Notes: generated by a model not told the origin, from the sequence alone. DNA of 12,642 bases from Bacteroidota bacterium (GCA_003648395.1 QMPB01000074.1:1-12642); one strand, 5' to 3'; counted from the stretch's first letter, positions 1-7,212 are shown. Numbers and translations: made by a program.

Positions 1-402
1 AGTACTTTTCATCGAGTTATTAAGGGTTTTATGATTCAAGGAGGAAGCATTAAGCATGATCAGTCATGGGATACTCTTAGTTTTGAAGCAAGAACGCTTG
101 AAAATGAGATTATGGATAAGCATAAGCATAAATATGGTGCTTTAGCTGCGGCAAGAGTTGGTAATCCTGAAAAACGCTCTGATATAAGCCAATTCTACAT
201 AGTGGAAAATCATTCTGGGGCGCATTATTTGGATAATAATTATACTGTATTTGGTCAATTACTGATTGGTTTTAATGTTTTAGATAGTATTGTAAATCAA
301 AAAATGAATGGTTCTTCTCCTGTAATACCCATAAAAATGGAAGTAAAAGCAGAGAAAGTTAAGCGTGCAGATATGATAAAGTTTTATGGAGATATTTATT
401 GA
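1..402 (+). CDS. Cyclophilin-type peptidyl-prolyl cis-trans isomerase, 3' part (5' end outside window)
   Basis: The reading frame is open from base 1 and gives 133 visible residues. They begin at the catalytic core: FHRVIKGFMIQGG matches the cyclophilin signature that holds the active-site Arg, Phe, Met and Gln. It continues with a GALAAARVGNPEKRSDISQFYIV stretch (split here: GALAAARVGNPEK then SQFYIV), equivalent to the usual LAMAR...SQFFI strand, and ends with LDNNYTVFGQLLIGFNVLD, the conserved VFG strand. The family catalyses cis-trans isomerisation of Xaa-Pro bonds and assists protein folding. The substrate-pocket Trp of human cyclophilin A is a Tyr here, as is common in bacterial members. 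Roughly the first quarter to third of the protein is missing, so an exported or cytoplasmic location cannot be decided. An in-frame ATG at 31 lies inside the core domain and is not a plausible start. Confidence 0.93.
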   Translation, partial: STFHRVIKGFMIQGGSIKHDQSWDTLSFEARTLENEIMDKHKHKYGALAAARVGNPEKRSDISQFYIVENHSGAHYLDNNYTVFGQLLIGFNVLDSIVNQKMNGSSPVIPIKMEVKAEKVKRADMIKFYGDIY

Positions 403-428
403 TTTATTATTTTAAATACTTAGTTTCG
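399..428 (+). promoter_or_regulatory. Possible Bacteroidota-type promoter for the DUF481 gene
   Basis: TTG at 399-401, 19 nt of spacer, then TAGTTTCG at 421-428. This is one mismatch from the TAnnTTTG -7 consensus with a -33 TTG at the expected distance. It lies about 34 nt before the ATG at 463 and overlaps the stop of the upstream gene. The match is imperfect and read-through from the isomerase gene is an alternative. Confidence 0.35.
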
Positions 429-462
429 CCCAACTTATTATTAATGTTAAATATATACTTCA

Positions 463-1476
463 ATGGCTATTAGAATATTATTCCTTTTTATTTTTATTTC
501 AGTTTTTGGTTATGCACAAAATGATACTTTGAGGTTTGCCGATAGAGCAGGAGTGGTTGGCGAGCTTAAAATGCTAAAGAATGGTGTAGTTACAATAGAA
601 ACTGATTATAGTGATTCCGATTTCGAAATAGAATGGTTAAAAGTATTTGAAATTTCTACAGATAGAGTCTACAGATGTATAATTAGTAATGGCGAAAGAT
701 ATTATGGTTCCATAAGCGGTGGAAAGAAGAATGGAATTACTATAACTGATAAATTAAGGGGAACCATTATAGTTAAGTTAGAAGACATAGTATACTTTGA
801 GCATATTGACGAAGGTGGATTTATAGATGTTTTAACAATAAATCTTGATTTTGGGTATTCATATACTAAAACCAGCAATCTTAATCAATTAAATGGCAGT
901 ATGCAAGCAATATATAATACAAACGTTTGGGGGTTCAATATTAATGCTAATACAGTGCAGAGTTCTCAAACAGACGTAACTCCAACAAAGCGTATTACTG
1001 CTAATGCAGGAGTAAAGCTGTTTCTTAAGAGATCTATTTATGGCGGACTGGATGCTGAATATTTTAGTAATAATGAACAGAATTTAGACCTTCGTTCTAA
1101 CTATAAAATAGTTATTGGTAATTATTTTTTAAGAACAAATAGACAATATTTGAACTCTAACATTGGGTTATCTTACACTTTTGAAAATTATGCCGATACA
1201 TTAGAGGATAGACAAGGTATAGAGGGTAACTTTACTGTTGAGTATAATATATTTAATATGAATGATTTAGATTTCTATACTTCAATAACATTGTATCCAA
1301 GCCTTTCTGAACTTGGTCGATTAAGAACTGTAATAAAATCTAATATTAAATACGACTTGCCAAGAGATTTCTATATTAAGCTTGGTTTAGACTATAACTA
1401 TGATACTAAGCCTGTAGAAGGCGCTATTCCTGATGACTTTGTTTTTACAGCAGGTATTGGTTGGGAGTTAAAGTAA
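463..1476 (+). CDS. DUF481 (YdiY-like) outer-membrane beta-barrel protein
   Basis: 337 residues. Residues 1-18 form a signal peptide (hydrophobic LFLFIFISVFGYA, predicted cleavage before QN). Residues about 20-115 form a small beta-rich N-terminal region. From about residue 122 (INLDFGYSYTKTSN) to the end come alternating polar/aromatic strands separated by short turns, typical of DUF481 proteins, which are predicted barrels of the outer membrane. The last residues (FTAGIGWELK) look like a closing beta-strand. The function of DUF481 proteins is not established; do not infer a transport substrate. The gene starts 60 nt after the isomerase stop and could be read with it or from the weak promoter at 399-428. 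Only 13 nt separate its stop from the convergent regulator gene. The ATG at 463 is chosen because it directly precedes the signal peptide. Confidence 0.85.
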   Translation: MAIRILFLFIFISVFGYAQNDTLRFADRAGVVGELKMLKNGVVTIETDYSDSDFEIEWLKVFEISTDRVYRCIISNGERYYGSISGGKKNGITITDKLRGTIIVKLEDIVYFEHIDEGGFIDVLTINLDFGYSYTKTSNLNQLNGSMQAIYNTNVWGFNINANTVQSSQTDVTPTKRITANAGVKLFLKRSIYGGLDAEYFSNNEQNLDLRSNYKIVIGNYFLRTNRQYLNSNIGLSYTFENYADTLEDRQGIEGNFTVEYNIFNMNDLDFYTSITLYPSLSELGRLRTVIKSNIKYDLPRDFYIKLGLDYNYDTKPVEGAIPDDFVFTAGIGWELK

Positions 1477-1489
1477 TAGAATTTTGATA

Positions 1490-3199
1490 TTAATTAATAC
1501 TTTGAAAATATTCATATAAATCGGTCTCTTGACTAATCTTTAGCTTCTTACGTAGTCTATATCTTGCGCTTTTTACACTATTTGGTGCAATATTAAGAAC
1601 AGCAGCACTTTCTTTTATATTCATATTTAGCTTTATTAAGGCACTTAATTTTAAATCGTGACTGCTAATCTCAGGGCTAATTGACTTTAGTTTTTCATAA
1701 AATCCTTCGTTTACTTGTTCAAAGTATATCTTAAATAAATCCCAATCTTTTTCTGTTCTAAGATATTTATTAATCTCTCTTTTTATCTTTATTATCTCCT
1801 GCCTTTGTTCATCTGATGCTTTTTTATTGAAACCATTAATAGCAATAGTAAGGTCTTGTAATAGCTTGGTTTTCTGCATCATATTTAATGCATGCGTAGT
1901 CAATTCTTTATTTTTATACTCTAACTGAGTTTTTAGCTCATTTTGTATTACTTCTGCTTTTTCTTCTTTTACTTTTGCAATATCTCGTTCCTGCTTATGT
2001 ACTAAGTCTTTTTGAATAGATAGCTGTTTGTCTTTTCTTCTTTTTATAATGAAGAAAATAATTACAGATAGTGCTAACAATGCAATCCCGCCAATGGTTA
2101 ATAAATAAGCTCTTAATCTAAATTGTTGAACCTCACTTTCAAGTTCTAATTTTTCTATCTTTCTATGATTCAACTCAACATCATATTGGGCTTGAAGCTG
2201 AGCCATCTTATTCCTAGTTTCTTCACTATTAATCGAATCAGAAAGTAGAGCATGACTATACATTAATTCGTATGCCTTTTTATAGTTTTTCTTTATTGAA
2301 TAAAGCTCAGCAAGTTCCATAGCATACTTCATTTGCTTGCTTTTTAATTCTAATCTTTTTGCAATATTTAATGACTTTTTATAAAGAATAATAGCCTTAT
2401 CTACCTTATTCATTACCTTGTAAGTATATCCTAAGCTATAATACTGCTCAGCAAGCTCAAAACTCATATTATTTTTCTCAAGTAATACAATGGATTGCTG
2501 TTTGTAAAATAAAGAAGAATCTAAAATATTAAGAAATCTATAATCGTCACCAATATTAGAATAAATTAGTGCTAATCTACGTTCTATATCTTTATTTGAG
2601 TTAGGCTTGTAGTTTAAAACAGTTAATGCTAATTTATGATAATATAATGCAGAATCTATATTGTTCAATAGTTTGTAAGCAAGACCTATGTTTGCATAAG
2701 CCCCAGACGCATCTATGTTATTATTATGTTTTAGGGATATATTAAGTGCTTCTTTAAAATACTGAATACTTTTGCTGTATTGATGCGATTGATTAAAATA
2801 TACTAGACCAATATTAGTAAGAATATTAAATCTTTGGGCATCATTATTAGTAGAGCTAGCAAGTTTAAGAGCCTTAAAATCATATTCTAACGCCTTGGAA
2901 AAATCGCCCTTCATTTCATAGCACAATCCTTTGCTAGTATATACATAGCATATTCTACTAGAATCATTTTTTACTGATGGAATTTTAGAATATACATCAA
3001 TATATTTTAGGGCTAAGTTTGGCTGTTGAAATACACAATTGTTTATAGTAGAAGAAAGAATATTAATTTTACTAACATCCGATGAATCTTTAATTGAATA
3101 AATAAGAGAATCACTTTGACTTGTAGTATTTGATAATGCTGAAAATGCTAAGAGGAAAAAAATTAAGCTAGAAATAGCTGTTTTACAATTAATTATCAT
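1490..3199 (-). CDS. Membrane-tethered TPR protein with LuxR-like C-terminal HTH (one-component transmembrane regulator)
   Basis: 569 residues. Order of parts: signal-peptide-like hydrophobic start (about 5-23); a run of tetratricopeptide-like helix pairs (about 85-320, with units such as YVYTSKGLCYEMKGDFSKAL and AYANIGLAYKLLNNIDSAL); a charged helix; one transmembrane segment (about 364-386) followed by KRRKDK; a long coiled coil (about 387-440); then a DNA-binding region (about 508-562) with LKLSALIKLNMNIKESAAV and SVKSARYRLRKKL, matching the GerE/LuxR-like HTH of this Bacteroidota family. The topology suggests periplasmic TPRs that sense a protein or peptide and a cytoplasmic DNA-binding end. 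Targets are unknown. The 35-nt gap to the small membrane-protein gene upstream, without a clear TAnnTTTG element, suggests co-transcription with ybjQ. The start ATG at 3199 gives the signal peptide directly. Confidence 0.85.
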   Translation of the reverse strand: MIINCKTAISSLIFFLLAFSALSNTTSQSDSLIYSIKDSSDVSKINILSSTINNCVFQQPNLALKYIDVYSKIPSVKNDSSRICYVYTSKGLCYEMKGDFSKALEYDFKALKLASSTNNDAQRFNILTNIGLVYFNQSHQYSKSIQYFKEALNISLKHNNNIDASGAYANIGLAYKLLNNIDSALYYHKLALTVLNYKPNSNKDIERRLALIYSNIGDDYRFLNILDSSLFYKQQSIVLLEKNNMSFELAEQYYSLGYTYKVMNKVDKAIILYKKSLNIAKRLELKSKQMKYAMELAELYSIKKNYKKAYELMYSHALLSDSINSEETRNKMAQLQAQYDVELNHRKIEKLELESEVQQFRLRAYLLTIGGIALLALSVIIFFIIKRRKDKQLSIQKDLVHKQERDIAKVKEEKAEVIQNELKTQLEYKNKELTTHALNMMQKTKLLQDLTIAINGFNKKASDEQRQEIIKIKREINKYLRTEKDWDLFKIYFEQVNEGFYEKLKSISPEISSHDLKLSALIKLNMNIKESAAVLNIAPNSVKSARYRLRKKLKISQETDLYEYFQSIN

Positions 3200-3234
3200 A
3201 AAAATAATATAGGTTTATTAAGATGGGCTAATGA

Positions 3235-3366
3235 CTAATTATTTCTTTTTTCAAAATCTTCAGAACTCCGGTTTTTTAATCGCTTAATAATTAAGTAAAT
3301 AATCAGTATTATTACAATAATCCAAACTAATCCATAAATATACAATACAATATTTGAAGTGCTCAT
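3235..3366 (-). CDS. 43-residue single-span membrane protein, unrecognised family
   Basis: A short reading frame from ATG (3366-3364) to TAG (3237-3235). Residues 1-5 are polar (MSTSN). Residues about 6-27 form one hydrophobic helix rich in Ile, Val, Leu, Tyr and Trp. Residues 28-43 are a charged tail beginning KRLKNR and ending EDFEKRNN. The positive-inside rule places the tail in the cytoplasm. Its ATG shares one A with the TAA of the ybjQ-family gene (TAATG), a classical translational coupling arrangement, which is the main reason to believe it is real. It lies 35 nt before the TPR/HTH regulator. No function can be read from the sequence; a membrane anchor or partner for the YbjQ protein is only a guess. 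Confidence 0.65.
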   Translation of the reverse strand: MSTSNIVLYIYGLVWIIVIILIIYLIIKRLKNRSSEDFEKRNN

Positions 3367-3680
3367 TACTTAAGTTTTACAGCTGTTCCATATACTAAAA
3401 TTTCTGCAGCTCCTTTCATTATCATAGCAGTAGTAAAACGAATATTGATAACTGCATCAGCATTCAATTCTTCAGCATCTTTTATCATTCTTTGTAATGC
3501 TTGCTCTCTTGAATCTGCTTGAAGTCTTGTGTATTCATTAATTTCACCACCAACAATGTTTTTTAAACCAGCAAAAAAATCCGCACCAATATTTCTAGCT
3601 CTAACAGTACTTCCTCTAGCAATACTTAGTATTTCTGTAATTTCTCTTCCTGTAACAAAATCCGTTGTGCTAATAATCAT
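3366..3680 (-). CDS. YbjQ/UPF0145 family protein (putative heavy-metal-binding domain)
   Basis: 104 residues spanning the whole family domain. The start IISTTDFVTGREITEILSI and the following RGSTVRARNIGADFFAGLKNIVGGE match the conserved N-terminal half. A helix follows (REQALQRMIKDAEELNADAV), then the closing strands NIRFTTAMIMKGAAEILVYGTAV. YbjQ-type proteins form pentameric rings in solved structures; the name 'heavy-metal-binding' is a database label, and no cysteine or histidine is present here, so metal binding is doubtful. There is no signal peptide, so it is predicted cytoplasmic. It is the first gene of a minus-strand group (ybjQ, small membrane protein, TPR/HTH regulator) and has a good promoter 30 nt upstream. 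Confidence 0.92.
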   Translation of the reverse strand: MIISTTDFVTGREITEILSIARGSTVRARNIGADFFAGLKNIVGGEINEYTRLQADSREQALQRMIKDAEELNADAVINIRFTTAMIMKGAAEILVYGTAVKLK

Positions 3681-3709
3681 TGTGCAATTTGTTAATTATT
3701 TTTGTGCAC

Positions 3710-3740
3710 CAAAGATAAACAAATATTAAATATAATGCAA
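3710..3740 (-). promoter_or_regulatory. Bacteroidota-type promoter for the ybjQ-family gene
   Basis: On the minus strand TTG (3740-3738), a 20-nt spacer, then TATCTTTG (3717-3710). This agrees with the TTG-N19-21-TAnnTTTG consensus of the Bacteroidota primary sigma factor. The -7 element ends 29 nt before the ATG at 3680. It is the best promoter match in the window. Confidence 0.65.
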
Positions 3741-3788
3741 TGGAAATGAATGAATTTTGAAAATTCTATATTATTAAGCTTTCATTTG

Positions 3789-3796
3789 TATCTTTG
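3789..3796 (+). promoter_or_regulatory. -7 promoter element (TATCTTTG) for the serine hydrolase gene
   Basis: A perfect TAnnTTTG element 41 nt before the ATG at 3838, identical to the element facing the other way at 3710-3717. No TTG is found 19-21 nt upstream, so the -33 box is weak or unconventional. Confidence 0.5.
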
Positions 3797-3837
3797 TGCT
3801 TGCAATTTTTCTTATTTAAGAATATAATACTTCAATT

Positions 3838-5397
3838 ATGATAAATTCTAAATTATTATTAATATTACTTATGTTATTTGGTTTAATACCAATTACATAT
3901 GCTCAAACAAATGGTGTTGATCTAGATAGTTTAGATTCTTATTTCGAGAGAAGTAGAGAGGAGTGGACTGTCCCTGGACTTGCAATAGGTATTGTCAAGA
4001 ATGATAAACTTATTTATGCAAAAGGATTTGGGCAAAGAAATATTAATAAAAAAGCAGCAGTAGATTCTCAAACTATATTTCCAATAGCATCTAATACTAA
4101 AGCCTTTACAGCTGCGGCTATTGCAATACTTGTGGATGAAGACAAGCTAAGTTGGGATACAAAAGTGAATACTATATTGCCGTATTTTCAGATGTATGAT
4201 GAATTTGTTACTGAGCATTTTACAATTGCAGATATGCTTAGTCATAGAAGTGGATTGAAAACATTTAGTGGTGATTTGCTTTGGTATGGTACGGATTATA
4301 GTCGTGAGGATGTTGTGAAAAAGTTGCCATATTTAAAGCCTAAATATGAATTTAGAACTACTTTTGGATATAGTAATATAATGTATATTGCTGCTAGTGA
4401 GGTTATTGCTAAAGTTTCTGGAATGCCTTATGAGCAGTTTATTAACGATAGAATATTAAAGCCTTTGGCAATGAACAGTACTTATACGAGTATCTCTGAT
4501 TTGGAAAAACTAGATAATGTATGTTCTGCTCATAATAAGATTGATGGTAAAGTTTTTCCTATTGATTTTCTTAACTGGGATAATATTGGCGGTGCAGGTA
4601 TCTTGAATTCTAATGTAGAAGACATGAGTAAATGGATACGTTTACAATTAAAAGATGGAATATGGAATAATGATACTATTTTTTCGCCTCGTCAAGCTAA
4701 TGTTATGAGAACACCTCATACAAGTTTTAGTGTAAGCAAAGGATATCAGCGAATTTGGCCAAGTACTCATTTTAGAGCCTATGCCCTTGGTTGGAGTGTG
4801 AATGATTATCATGGCACGAAAGTTATAAGTCATAGTGGTGGTTACGATGGGGTTATTACTTATACTTGCTTTGTCCCAGAAGCAAATCTTGGTTTTGTGA
4901 TTCTTACAAATACAAACTCTTCATTATATAATGCACTTTCATATAAAATTCTTGATTATTTTCTTTCAAGTGATACCACAGACTGGTCAGATTTCTTTTT
5001 GCCATATCAGCAAAGAGGTGATGAAAGAGAATTGTTAGTGGCAAAAGAAGATGCAAAAGCTCCTAGCATTAAACTTAAAGACTATGAAGGATTGTATAAA
5101 AGTGAACTTTATGGAAATGCTCTTGTTAGTGTTAGAGGAAAGAAAATGAAAGTTCAGTTGCTACATACTAAAGTGTGGGAGGGAAGTATTAGCAATTATA
5201 ATGCAGATACATTTATTGTAGAATTTAAGAAAATACCTTCATTGCCCCAAGGTTTTATTAATTTCACCGTTAGCGATGGTAAAGTAAAGTCATTTATTAT
5301 TGATGTCCCTAATCCTGATTTTGACTTTACTGAGTTTAATTTTAAGAAGTTGGATTGGGTTGAAGTACCTAAAGGAGAAGAACTTGAAAAGAATTAG
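3838..5397 (+). CDS. Secreted serine hydrolase of the beta-lactamase / class C penicillin-binding protein fold
   Basis: 519 residues. Signal peptide 1-22 (LLLILLMLFGLIPITYA, cleavage before QTN). The catalytic beta-lactamase-fold domain covers about 28-380. It has the SxxK motif SNTK at 85-88 (nucleophile Ser85, general base Lys88), the YxN motif YSN at 178-180 and the third-motif HSGG at 332-335, which replaces KTG as in esterase, peptidase and AmpC-related members. HRSG at 136-139 is also typical. Residues about 410-519 form a separate beta-rich C-terminal domain (KDYEGLYKSELYGNALV) of the DUF3471 type. This family includes D-aminopeptidases, esterases and peptidoglycan-active enzymes, and the true substrate cannot be read here; it should not be taken as antibiotic resistance. 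It probably acts in the periplasm. A small lipoprotein gene follows 40 nt downstream. Confidence 0.9.
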   Translation: MINSKLLLILLMLFGLIPITYAQTNGVDLDSLDSYFERSREEWTVPGLAIGIVKNDKLIYAKGFGQRNINKKAAVDSQTIFPIASNTKAFTAAAIAILVDEDKLSWDTKVNTILPYFQMYDEFVTEHFTIADMLSHRSGLKTFSGDLLWYGTDYSREDVVKKLPYLKPKYEFRTTFGYSNIMYIAASEVIAKVSGMPYEQFINDRILKPLAMNSTYTSISDLEKLDNVCSAHNKIDGKVFPIDFLNWDNIGGAGILNSNVEDMSKWIRLQLKDGIWNNDTIFSPRQANVMRTPHTSFSVSKGYQRIWPSTHFRAYALGWSVNDYHGTKVISHSGGYDGVITYTCFVPEANLGFVILTNTNSSLYNALSYKILDYFLSSDTTDWSDFFLPYQQRGDERELLVAKEDAKAPSIKLKDYEGLYKSELYGNALVSVRGKKMKVQLLHTKVWEGSISNYNADTFIVEFKKIPSLPQGFINFTVSDGKVKSFIIDVPNPDFDFTEFNFKKLDWVEVPKGEELEKN

Positions 5398-5437
5398 TAT
5401 TGGTTAATTGTTTTTATATTATTATAAATATATGATT

Positions 5438-5758
5438 ATGAAAAAGTTAGTTATATTAGGAATTATAGGCTTAAGTTTGCTTTTTGCATATTGTGGAAAA
5501 GAAGATAAAGATGAAATTGCACCAATAATTACTTTAGATGGAGCATCACCACAATATGTCGCAAAGGACTCAATATATATTGAGCCAGGATATACAGCAA
5601 TTGATGATATTGATGGAGATATTACTGATTTAGTAAAAATAAAGAGTAATGTAAACACAGCCATTGAAGGAAGTTATCAAAGAACTTATAATGTAATTGA
5701 TAAATCTGGTAATTCAGCCGAAGAAGTAAAAAGAGAAGTTATAGTTATGATTTTCTAA
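5438..5758 (+). CDS. Small lipoprotein with one DUF5011 Ig-like domain
   Basis: 106 residues from the ATG at 5438 (MKKLVILGIIGLSLLFAYC). An ATG two codons upstream (5432) and a TTG at 5408 are alternatives, but MKK directly before the hydrophobic run is the usual signal start. Cys19 is the likely lipidated residue and is followed by the charged stretch GKEDKDE, typical of surface or periplasmic lipoproteins in this phylum. The residue before Cys is Tyr, which departs from the usual Gly/Ala/Ser. Residues about 29-104 form one DUF5011/HYR-like immunoglobulin domain: IAPIITLDG, EPGYTAIDDIDGDIT, and the closing GSYQRTYNVIDKSGNSAE followed by strand EVKREVIVM. Such domains usually occur as modules of larger adhesins, so a lone copy is a little unusual. 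It probably shares a transcript with the serine hydrolase. Confidence 0.8.
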   Translation: MKKLVILGIIGLSLLFAYCGKEDKDEIAPIITLDGASPQYVAKDSIYIEPGYTAIDDIDGDITDLVKIKSNVNTAIEGSYQRTYNVIDKSGNSAEEVKREVIVMIF

Positions 5759-5763
5759 AAATT

Positions 5764-5847
5764 CAACTTACAACTTACAACTTATAACTTACAACTTACA
5801 ACTTACAACTTACAACTCCTAACTTACAACTCCTAACTCTTAACTCT
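5764..5847. repeat. Tandem array of twelve 7-bp units (consensus YAACTYH)
   Basis: Twelve contiguous units of exactly seven bases: CAACTTA six times, TAACTTA twice, CAACTCC twice and TAACTCT twice, the variants gathered toward the right end. AACT is invariant. The array begins 5 nt after the lipoprotein stop and covers nearly all of the gap between the two convergent genes. Its last unit and the final base of unit 11 supply the stop codon (5842-5840) and last Ser codon of the DUF418 gene. The + strand contains no G from 5750 to 5858, so RNA of this stretch cannot form G-C stems and a classical hairpin terminator is excluded here. It has no spacers and is not a CRISPR array. Confidence 0.95.
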
Positions 5848-7057
5848 TCTTCTTAATAGGCAAAACCTCTCCATAAGTAAGACTTCTCCATAACCACTCC
5901 AATGGTCCAAAGGCAAAGTAATTTAGCCAGATCTTCGCTAGTAGTACTTGTACAGCATATATTACAACAGCAAGAACTTCTACTTGCCATAAACTAAGTT
6001 TGCCAAAGTATCCAAAAGCAAATGGATAGAATATTATTATTCCAAAAATAGTATGGCTTAGATAACTACTAAAAGACATTCTACCAACATACTTAAGACC
6101 AACCATAAGTTTTTTGCCTAGTTGAGTCTTATAAGCTATTGTAAGTATAGAAATGTAAGCAAATGCTAAGTTTACTTGACCAAAACTAAAGAGGAATTTA
6201 TAAAGTACATTATTCCAGTTGCTTGAGAAATGTGCCATACTTCCATGAACATAATCTGACTTTGCTAGAAATGTAAATGTGAGACCAACAATCAAATAAA
6301 TAGCTAATCTTCCAATGGAATATGCTTTCTTAGTAAAATATTCAGTAGCCATAAGATAGAAGCCTAGTAAAAAGAATGCAAATATTTTAAAAAATCTACC
6401 AGAAGGTAAAAGATCAAACCAGCGCCATTTTAAATTATGAAAATTCATTTGAATTACGTCCCAGAAACTTCCATTTTTAAAAGGTTCTGATACTTCTTGT
6501 GGAGTAAGGTCAATATATGTTTTTAGAGCTAGTTTCTGTGCAGGAACCATATATCCAGGAGCAATATAAAGCATTGCTATTTCTACAAATAGGGGGGCAA
6601 TAAATGAAATTAGTGCAATATTAAAAATTGCTTTATTACTTAGGTTTCTAAACTGTACAAAAACAAATCCAACCAATGCATAAATAAATAATATATCTCC
6701 AGACCAAAAGAACATATGAATTAAGCCAAATAGCATAAGAAAACCTAGTCTACGATAATAAACGGGCATAAATTCTGCCTGATTATTTCTATTCTTATTG
6801 TATTGTAGATAAAAGCCTATACCAAATAATAAGGAAAATATTGTGTAAAACTTGGTGTCTACAAATACTCCATTCAAATGATAAACAAGCAAATCGATAT
6901 CAAAACTTGGTAGTGCCTTAAGTTCGCTAATGGGCGTAAATTTGATGCCACTCCAACTAAGAATATTAGCTAATAATATACCTAAAATTGCAAATCCTCT
7001 TAGGGCATCAATTACTTCTACTCTTTGTTTTCCTGATGATGGTTTTATATGACTCAT
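5840..7057 (-). CDS. DUF418 (YeiB-like) polytopic membrane protein
   Basis: 405 residues. The N-terminal motif RVEVIDALRGFAILGILLAN (about residues 12-31) is the signature seen in DUF418 and related acyltransferase-3-like membrane proteins. Some ten hydrophobic segments follow. The C-terminal part has the DUF418 domain: YVGRMSFSSYLSHTIFG, then the conserved ending FGPLEWLWRSLTYGE. It is predicted to sit in the inner membrane. YeiB-like proteins have been suggested as transporters or acyl-transfer proteins, but no activity can be assigned from the sequence. The last coding residues PIKKKS and the stop run into the heptamer array. The gene stands alone on its strand, convergent to the lipoprotein gene and divergent from the LtaS-like gene. 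ATG at 7057 is chosen because it precedes the full signature. Confidence 0.88.
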   Translation of the reverse strand: MSHIKPSSGKQRVEVIDALRGFAILGILLANILSWSGIKFTPISELKALPSFDIDLLVYHLNGVFVDTKFYTIFSLLFGIGFYLQYNKNRNNQAEFMPVYYRRLGFLMLFGLIHMFFWSGDILFIYALVGFVFVQFRNLSNKAIFNIALISFIAPLFVEIAMLYIAPGYMVPAQKLALKTYIDLTPQEVSEPFKNGSFWDVIQMNFHNLKWRWFDLLPSGRFFKIFAFFLLGFYLMATEYFTKKAYSIGRLAIYLIVGLTFTFLAKSDYVHGSMAHFSSNWNNVLYKFLFSFGQVNLAFAYISILTIAYKTQLGKKLMVGLKYVGRMSFSSYLSHTIFGIIIFYPFAFGYFGKLSLWQVEVLAVVIYAVQVLLAKIWLNYFAFGPLEWLWRSLTYGEVLPIKKKS

Positions 7058-7098
7058 AGTTTGTAAAGTTTTTTCAATTAAAGAATTTTGAATTTTTA

Positions 7099-7106
7099 CA
7101 AATATA
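7099..7106 (-). promoter_or_regulatory. Possible -7 element (TATATTTG) for the DUF418 gene
   Basis: On the minus strand a TAnnTTTG match 41 nt before the ATG at 7057. A -33 TTG at the normal distance is missing, and the region is very AT-rich, so the match could be chance. Confidence 0.35.
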
Positions 7107-7162
7107 GAAATATTTTTAACATACTAAAAGTAATCTATAATTAATGCTATGCTTTATCTTTT

Positions 7163-7170
7163 TATCTTTG
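7163..7170 (+). promoter_or_regulatory. -7 promoter element (TATCTTTG) for the envelope operon
   Basis: A perfect TAnnTTTG match, the same octamer as at 3789-3796 and 3710-3717, 42 nt before the ATG at 7213. There is no clear -33 TTG at the expected distance. It probably drives the four genes 7213-12251. Confidence 0.5.
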
Positions 7171-7212
7171 CCTTTTGTCAATCACAATTAATAGTAAATT
7201 AATGATTTATTA

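Noticed and set aside
1477..1489. Bidirectional terminator between the convergent genes
   Set aside because: Only a 5-bp AAGTA/TACTT pairing with an A/T interior is found around the 13-nt gap; too weak to call.
3529..3729. 66-residue frame on the plus strand
   Set aside because: It lies antisense to most of the ybjQ-family gene, whose protein matches a known family over its full length; the frame is a shadow.
3838..5397. Antibiotic-resistance beta-lactamase
   Set aside because: The third motif is HSGG and the protein has an extra C-terminal domain; this fits the broad serine hydrolase/esterase/peptidase group, and nothing specific to resistance enzymes is seen.
5408..5440. Longer lipoprotein start at TTG (5408)
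   Set aside because: It would add FLYYYKYMI before the MKK signal start; ATG at 5438 (or 5432) fits a lipoprotein signal better.
5764..5847. CRISPR-like direct repeats
   Set aside because: Units are 7 bp and contiguous, without spacers of similar length, and no cas gene is visible.
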